Origin: Candidatus Woesearchaeota archaeon | Lineage (GTDB): Archaea; Nanobdellota; Nanobdellia; Woesearchaeales; WJKV01 | Length of the DNA stretch: 7,939 bases | Direction of reading: 5' to 3' | Assembly (NCBI GenBank): GCA_019323495.1 | Contig: JAHWHE010000025.1 | Span: 1-7,939 of the forward strand | In this document: positions 5,187 through 7,939 of the stretch, in pieces | Numbering within the stretch: the stretch's first letter is position 1 | Layout of the letters: every line of letters begins with the position of its first letter | Made by a program: the position numbers and the translations under genes | Notes under the pieces: model-generated | Databases searched by the model: none | What the model was told of the DNA's origin: nothing | What the model saw: only the letters and a program-made list of their open reading frames with translations

Positions 5187-5885
5187 ATGGATGAATTCAG
5201 GTTCTCAGAAGAGGAAGAAAGCAGATTAGTAGTACTTGCAGGAGAGATAAACGAACCGCTAACAGCAAGATTCCAGGAGCATGGGATCTGCGACCGGTCC
5301 TTCCACAGCCTGCTGGAATTCCTAAGATACATCCCAGAAGAGCTGAGAGAGGATGTTGTTTTCGAAGTGCTTGCTGGAGAAAAGATTTACAGGCACTATG
5401 AGGCCTTAAGAGACTTGAAAGCATCGGCAGTCATGCTAGGAGAGGTTGCGATGATCGCCAATTCTAATGGCTATGATTTTCATATTTTGATTCCAAGAGA
5501 GATGCAAGCTGCGCAAATAGAAGTCGAAGGCCTGCATTCATACGCAGAATACAGGAAACAAAAGATGCACTATCAGATGGCGGGCTATCAAAATTTCCAG
5601 ACAATTGACAAGAGCACTTTGTCAGAGAAAGAAAGAAAAGCAGTTGAAAAGAGGGTGAAAACCCTGATAGTCAGGCAGACTCCGCTGGGAGTTTTCACAA
5701 TAAGGCCAGAAGAAATGTCAAGTTCGCAGGAAGAGAAAGCACATATCTGCTTGATGCATCATCCGATGCGCAAAGGGCTGATGAGATTGTTCAGAAACAA
5801 GAAAAGCCTTGAGCTGGATGCACCTATCTATTTCAACCCGAACATGCAGCCGGACGAGATAGATGTCGAAGAATTCTTTATGTGA
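5187..5885 (+). CDS. Unknown 232-aa protein
   Basis: No family recognised. The first ~80 residues are acidic and helical (EFRFSEEEESRLVVLAGEI, FHSLLEFLRYIPEELRED). A central region (81-165) has AVMLGEVAMIANSNGYDFHI and a lysine/tyrosine-rich helix around 120-155. The C-terminal part has a strand pair (KTLIVRQTPLGVFTIRPEE), a histidine-bearing CLMHHPMRKGLMRLF segment (188-202) and an acidic tail ending EIDVEEFFM. There is no signal peptide or transmembrane helix, so it is probably cytoplasmic. The start is supported by the TATA-like box about 27 bp upstream. The next gene on the same strand begins 36 bp downstream with its own TATA box, so cotranscription is possible but not required. Confidence 0.88.
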   Translation: MDEFRFSEEEESRLVVLAGEINEPLTARFQEHGICDRSFHSLLEFLRYIPEELREDVVFEVLAGEKIYRHYEALRDLKASAVMLGEVAMIANSNGYDFHILIPREMQAAQIEVEGLHSYAEYRKQKMHYQMAGYQNFQTIDKSTLSEKERKAVEKRVKTLIVRQTPLGVFTIRPEEMSSSQEEKAHICLMHHPMRKGLMRLFRNKKSLELDAPIYFNPNMQPDEIDVEEFFM

Positions 5886-5891
5886 ATAAGC

Positions 5892-5899
5892 TTTATATA
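5892..5899 (+). promoter_or_regulatory. TATA box for the 115-aa gene
   Basis: TTTATATA, only 7 bp after the preceding stop codon, is centred 26 bp upstream of the ATG at 5922, predicting a leaderless message. Confidence 0.7.
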
Positions 5900-5921
5900 A
5901 TCTTTCTAAAAATCAACAGTA

Positions 5922-6269
5922 ATGGCGATATTAGAAGAAAAACTATTCATGACAAAGCAGGTCGGAAACAAGTATCTTAATATTGTGCAGGTCAGGCTTG
6001 AACTCACTTATCCGCATTATACTGAAAAAATTTTCCAGTTAAGGCTTAGCGACCATCCAGATGAAAGAGCAACTTATGAGAATTTCGCACCGTCTCCATT
6101 GGGGGATTATACCCCGCTGGAAGCATACAAAGCCCTTTTCCAGGCAATCGCGACAGAGCAGGACTTCATAAAGATGAAAAAGATATTTCCAAAACTTTTC
6201 GAAGAGAACATGGCAGATTATCTTATTCTTAGGATTTTCGGGCAAAGTAATTCTTTTCAAAACATTTAA
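5922..6269 (+). CDS. Unknown 115-aa protein
   Basis: Not recognised. The N-terminal half looks strand-rich (NKYLNIVQVRLELTYPHY, EKIFQLRLSDHPDE) and is followed by a proline/glycine loop, FAPSPLGDYTP. The second half is helical (LEAYKALFQAIATEQDFIKM, KIFPKLFEENMADYLILRIF). The overall order, a small sheet then helices, suggests one compact cytoplasmic domain. The start is set by the leaderless-distance TATA box. The stop codon (6267-6269) lies inside the TATA box of the next gene (6265-6272), so the two genes are packed as tightly as separate promoters allow. Confidence 0.85.
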   Translation: MAILEEKLFMTKQVGNKYLNIVQVRLELTYPHYTEKIFQLRLSDHPDERATYENFAPSPLGDYTPLEAYKALFQAIATEQDFIKMKKIFPKLFEENMADYLILRIFGQSNSFQNI

Positions 6270-6301
6270 ATAAGCAGACATAACTTCTAAAACAGAGGTG
6301 A
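6265..6301 (+). promoter_or_regulatory. TATA box and Shine-Dalgarno motif of the 45-aa gene
   Basis: TTTAAATA (6265-6272) overlaps the stop codon of the preceding gene and predicts a transcript start near 6295. The resulting 11-nt leader opens with GAGGTGA (6295-6301), a strong match to the anti-Shine-Dalgarno sequence, 4 nt before the ATG at 6306. Confidence 0.7.
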
Positions 6302-6305
6302 ATCT

Positions 6306-6443
6306 ATGGAGCCTGAAGATATTATGGATGACGAGGAAGAGATCACAGAGCTTGAAGCGATAGAGATCTCGCTTGACGACATAAACGAGACACTGCAGAA
6401 GATAGTGAGTGTATTAGAAAAGATAGAACAGAAGTTGAAATAA
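6306..6443 (+). CDS. 45-aa acidic coiled-coil microprotein
   Basis: A short frame that automatic length cut-offs may miss. It begins MEPEDIMDDEEEITELEAIE and ends QKIVSVLEKIEQKLK. The first ~20 residues are strongly acidic. Residues about 13-45 show a hydrophobic heptad-like spacing (I, L, I, I, L, I, L, I, V, L, I, L), consistent with a single amphipathic helix forming a coiled coil. Evidence that it is a real gene: a TATA box at the right distance, the GAGGTGA motif 4 nt before the ATG, and a stop that abuts the stop of the convergent gene exactly (6443/6444). The function is unknown; an oligomerising or partner-binding role is an inference from the helix. It has no membrane segment. Confidence 0.8.
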   Translation: MEPEDIMDDEEEITELEAIEISLDDINETLQKIVSVLEKIEQKLK

Positions 6444-7079
6444 TCAGTCAAGCAACTGCTCGATGTGCGGGCTTATGTATTTCTCTATTTCTATCTGGCC
6501 GTTTATGTATTTCAGGGGATCGTGGTCTCCGCCCATCAACAGCAGCCCGCGTTCTCTGTCCCGCAAAGAAGCCTCTACTGTTCGCGCAACAAAAGAATCG
6601 CGCATCGCAAGCCCGTCAAAATACTTTCTTCTCCTGCAGAACTTCTTCAGCATCGCAAGGCCTTCTGGATCAAAGCATTCTCTGCCAAAGCTCGACAAAG
6701 TCTCCATCAAGGTCTTCACAGGAAGTTTTTCCTTGAATCTCTGCACATAGCATTGCTCAAGAATATAAATGTGGAACAAGAACTGGTTTTCTGTTCGCAT
6801 CAGCCTGGTGCCTTTTTTCATAAGAGAATAGACAAATGCCCAGCTCCTGTCTTTTTCTGCAAATTCTCTTGCAGTAGACATGCATACACCCTGCGTGACG
6901 CCGTCAAAGTAGACAACATCGAATCTCCTGTCTGAAAATTTCTCAAATACATCATCCCAGAAATTGTTCAATATTATTCTTGCAATGCCTTCGCACTCAG
7001 GGTCAATCTCGCCAGGCTCAAGCCCGTCTACAAGAGAAGGTTTGTTGTGAATTGTTGGGACATATAATAATTTTCGCAT
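6444..7079 (-). CDS. Probable TraB/ChaN/EreA-like fold protein (211 aa)
   Basis: The start is put at the ATG at 7079 rather than the TTG at 7082 because a minus-strand TATA box (7103-7110) is centred about 27 bp upstream. Motifs follow the order seen in the TraB/PrgY, ChaN and erythromycin-esterase-like group: an N-terminal strand ending in histidine (LLYVPTIH, H11), a second strand ending in an acidic residue (FDVVYFDG, 53-60), then a long helical insert. A helix carrying R160-D161 (AMRDSFVARTVEASL) leads into a strand ending GGDH (LLLMGGDHDPLKYI, H186). In TraB-type proteins the RD..xA helix and the Gx(G)H end are the conserved signature. No transmembrane helices are present, unlike many TraB proteins. 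The match is by motif only and the substrate is unknown. It is zero-gap convergent with the 45-aa gene. Confidence 0.82.
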   Translation of the reverse strand: MRKLLYVPTIHNKPSLVDGLEPGEIDPECEGIARIILNNFWDDVFEKFSDRRFDVVYFDGVTQGVCMSTAREFAEKDRSWAFVYSLMKKGTRLMRTENQFLFHIYILEQCYVQRFKEKLPVKTLMETLSSFGRECFDPEGLAMLKKFCRRRKYFDGLAMRDSFVARTVEASLRDRERGLLLMGGDHDPLKYINGQIEIEKYISPHIEQLLD

Positions 7080-7102
7080 CAAAGTAAAGGAAAAATGAGC
7101 TG

Positions 7103-7110
7103 TTTATAAG
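7103..7110 (-). promoter_or_regulatory. TATA box for the TraB/ChaN-like gene
   Basis: The minus-strand CTTATAAA is centred about 27 bp upstream of the ATG at 7079, with no Shine-Dalgarno motif between, predicting a leaderless message. Confidence 0.65.
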
Positions 7111-7153
7111 ATTTATCTTTTCTATATTCTTCCCTATTTGTATAGACCTAAGC

Positions 7154-7198
7154 TTTAAGCTTATTCTGAAAATATAGCATAAACACATTTGTAGGAGA
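7154..7198 (+). promoter_or_regulatory. Likely promoter and Shine-Dalgarno motif of the 140-aa gene
   Basis: AGGAGA (7193-7198) lies 4 nt before the ATG at 7203. The TATA box is uncertain: TTTAAGCT (7154-7161), within a near-palindromic pair of AAGCTT words at 7150-7162, would give a ~20-nt leader containing AGGAGA. AAAATATA (7169-7176) would give an almost leaderless message. Confidence 0.5.
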
Positions 7199-7202
7199 TA
7201 AA

Positions 7203-7625
7203 ATGGAAGGAACTGAAGAGAGATTCAAAGGATTGGACCATTTCTTTGACAAGCCTCATTATCCAGAAGAGTTAATAAGTGAAGCATTGTCTGGCACTGA
7301 TTTCGGGAAAAGTGATGTTGTTGCGATAGCAATAGCAAAGCCAGAAAAATTCATAGAAGACAATCAAAGCGAGTTCAAGCGCGTGTTTCTGACTCCGAGA
7401 GGCTCAAAGGAAAGACAGGATGAAGACTACAGGCTCCACTATGATGCCCTGGAAAACTGGATGGGAATTCAGTTTGAGCCGATAGAAAGAGCAGACGATG
7501 AAGTCATCACATTGGACCAGAGATGCGGCAGACCTCAGATCATAAGCCTGAGAGGCTTGACAAACATGAATGCAGAATACGGCGGATTGAACAGGTTAAT
7601 GCTGATCTATTCACCAAAGAAATAA
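7203..7625 (+). CDS. Unknown 140-aa protein
   Basis: I do not recognise a family. The pattern is alpha/beta: an acidic helical start (ERFKGLDHFFDKPHYPEEL), a strand DVVAIAIAKPE (38-48), a helix, a strand RVFLTPRG (60-67), a charged stretch, then MGIQFEPIERADDEVITL, PQIISLRGLTN and a terminal strand NRLMLIYSP. There is no signal peptide or membrane helix. The ATG at 7203 has an AGGAGA motif 4 nt upstream and is the first start in frame near the promoter. It is divergent from the TraB/ChaN-like gene across 123 bp. It ends just before a T-tract terminator, facing the radical SAM gene end. Confidence 0.87.
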   Translation: MEGTEERFKGLDHFFDKPHYPEELISEALSGTDFGKSDVVAIAIAKPEKFIEDNQSEFKRVFLTPRGSKERQDEDYRLHYDALENWMGIQFEPIERADDEVITLDQRCGRPQIISLRGLTNMNAEYGGLNRLMLIYSPKK

Positions 7626-7643
7626 TTTTTTTTTATTTATTTT
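7626..7643 (+). terminator. T-rich archaeal-type terminator
   Basis: Directly after the TAA at 7623-7625 the plus strand has nine T residues, then ATTTATTTT. Archaeal RNA polymerase terminates at such T-tracts without needing a hairpin. The minus strand is A-rich here, so it would act only on the 140-aa gene and not on the convergent one. Confidence 0.65.
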
Positions 7644-7939
7644 CTAAACAACGCTGCCCAATGCGTCATTTGTTATCTTCATCAGATGATAGCCTGTTAT
7701 GGCCAGCCTCACTGCTTCTGGAAACACCTTTCTTTTTTTCCGTAGCACATAGAACAAGAATTTCAAATACTCCGGGCCATGGCGGGAAAAGCTTTGCTTG
7801 AACAAGGAATGCCCGACTGAGATGAGTTCTCTCAACCCCACCTTTCTTGCGAAATAATCGGCCGGCACAAGATTGTCAATCAACTTCCTGCACCTATCAA
7901 AATAATTTTTCCCGTTACTGCCGTATAATCTTGCACGCA
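7644..7939 (-). CDS. C-terminal DUF4070-like end of a B12-binding radical SAM protein (runs off right edge)
   Basis: The frame has no stop up to the right edge, so the 97 visible residues are the C-terminus of a longer protein; a TTG at 7883 is internal, not a start. The segment reads ARLYGSNGKNYFDRCRK, then GLRELISVGHSLFKQ, PEYLKFLFYVLRKKRKVFPE and AVRLAITGYHLMKITND. This matches the DUF4070 C-terminal pattern of cobalamin-binding radical SAM enzymes: Y-G...YF.R, then Y..FL..VLR..P...P.A..LAI.GYH. The catalytic CxxxCxxC cluster and B12-binding domain would lie outside the window, so substrate and reaction cannot be told. Related proteins modify lipids, cofactors and other small molecules by methylation or rearrangement. 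It ends 18 bp from the convergent gene. Confidence 0.75.
   Translation of the reverse strand, partial: RARLYGSNGKNYFDRCRKLIDNLVPADYFARKVGLRELISVGHSLFKQSFSRHGPEYLKFLFYVLRKKRKVFPEAVRLAITGYHLMKITNDALGSVV

Noticed and set aside
6465..6935. 156-codon plus-strand open frame opposite the TraB/ChaN-like gene
   Set aside because: The minus-strand frame has recognisable motifs and a correctly spaced TATA box; the plus frame has neither.
7644..7883. A complete 79-aa protein starting at the TTG at 7883
   Set aside because: The frame stays open to the right edge and the sequence upstream of the TTG continues the DUF4070-like pattern, so the TTG is an internal leucine codon.

Overview
The window looks like a piece of a compact, AT-rich archaeal chromosome, most plausibly from a DPANN-type lineage such as Woesearchaeota or a relative. 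The placement is inferred from three things. TATA-like boxes (TTTAAATA, TTTATATA) recur about 26 bp upstream of start codons, which is the archaeal TBP/TFB layout with leaderless messages. Arginine is written mostly as AGA/AGG. Most products are small and resemble nothing I can name. I see no rRNA, tRNA, CRISPR array, insertion sequence or replication origin. No stretch over about 120 bases lacks a gene.

Layout. Positions 1-131 (-) hold the N-terminus of a charged, helical protein that leaves the window. Positions 2872 to 169 (-) form a tight four-gene cluster read right to left: a 161-aa protein with a TPR-like tail, a 152-aa protein, a 134-aa protein, and a 451-aa protein with six ~40-residue beta-propeller-like repeats. 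The last three all begin with MGMGG, and their junctions are +1, +1 and -4 nt. This cluster is the most unusual thing here. Positions 2947-3381 (+) encode a lone CheY-like receiver, divergent from the cluster across a promoter containing a perfect 16-bp palindrome. Positions 3378-3737 (-) and 3813-4649 (+) encode unknown proteins divergent from each other. Positions 4636-5100 (-) encode a lipoprotein with an acidic tether and an FxLYD-like domain. Positions 5187-6443 (+) carry two unknown proteins and a 45-aa acidic coiled-coil microprotein, each with its own promoter. Positions 6444-7079 (-) encode a probable TraB/ChaN/EreA-like fold protein. Positions 7203-7625 (+) encode another unknown, followed by a T-rich terminator. 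Positions 7644-7939 (-) are the C-terminal DUF4070-like end of a B12-binding radical SAM enzyme that runs off the right edge.

Working together. Apart from the 2872-169 cluster, nearly every gene has its own promoter, so there is little operon-based functional linkage. Convergent neighbours overlap or abut (3378-3381, 4636-4649, 6443/6444) or lie 18 bp apart (7626-7643). Two start types coexist: leaderless, and a short leader with a Shine-Dalgarno motif. No product can be given a specific pathway from this sequence alone. The receiver, lipoprotein, radical SAM end and TraB/ChaN-like protein are assigned only at domain level.
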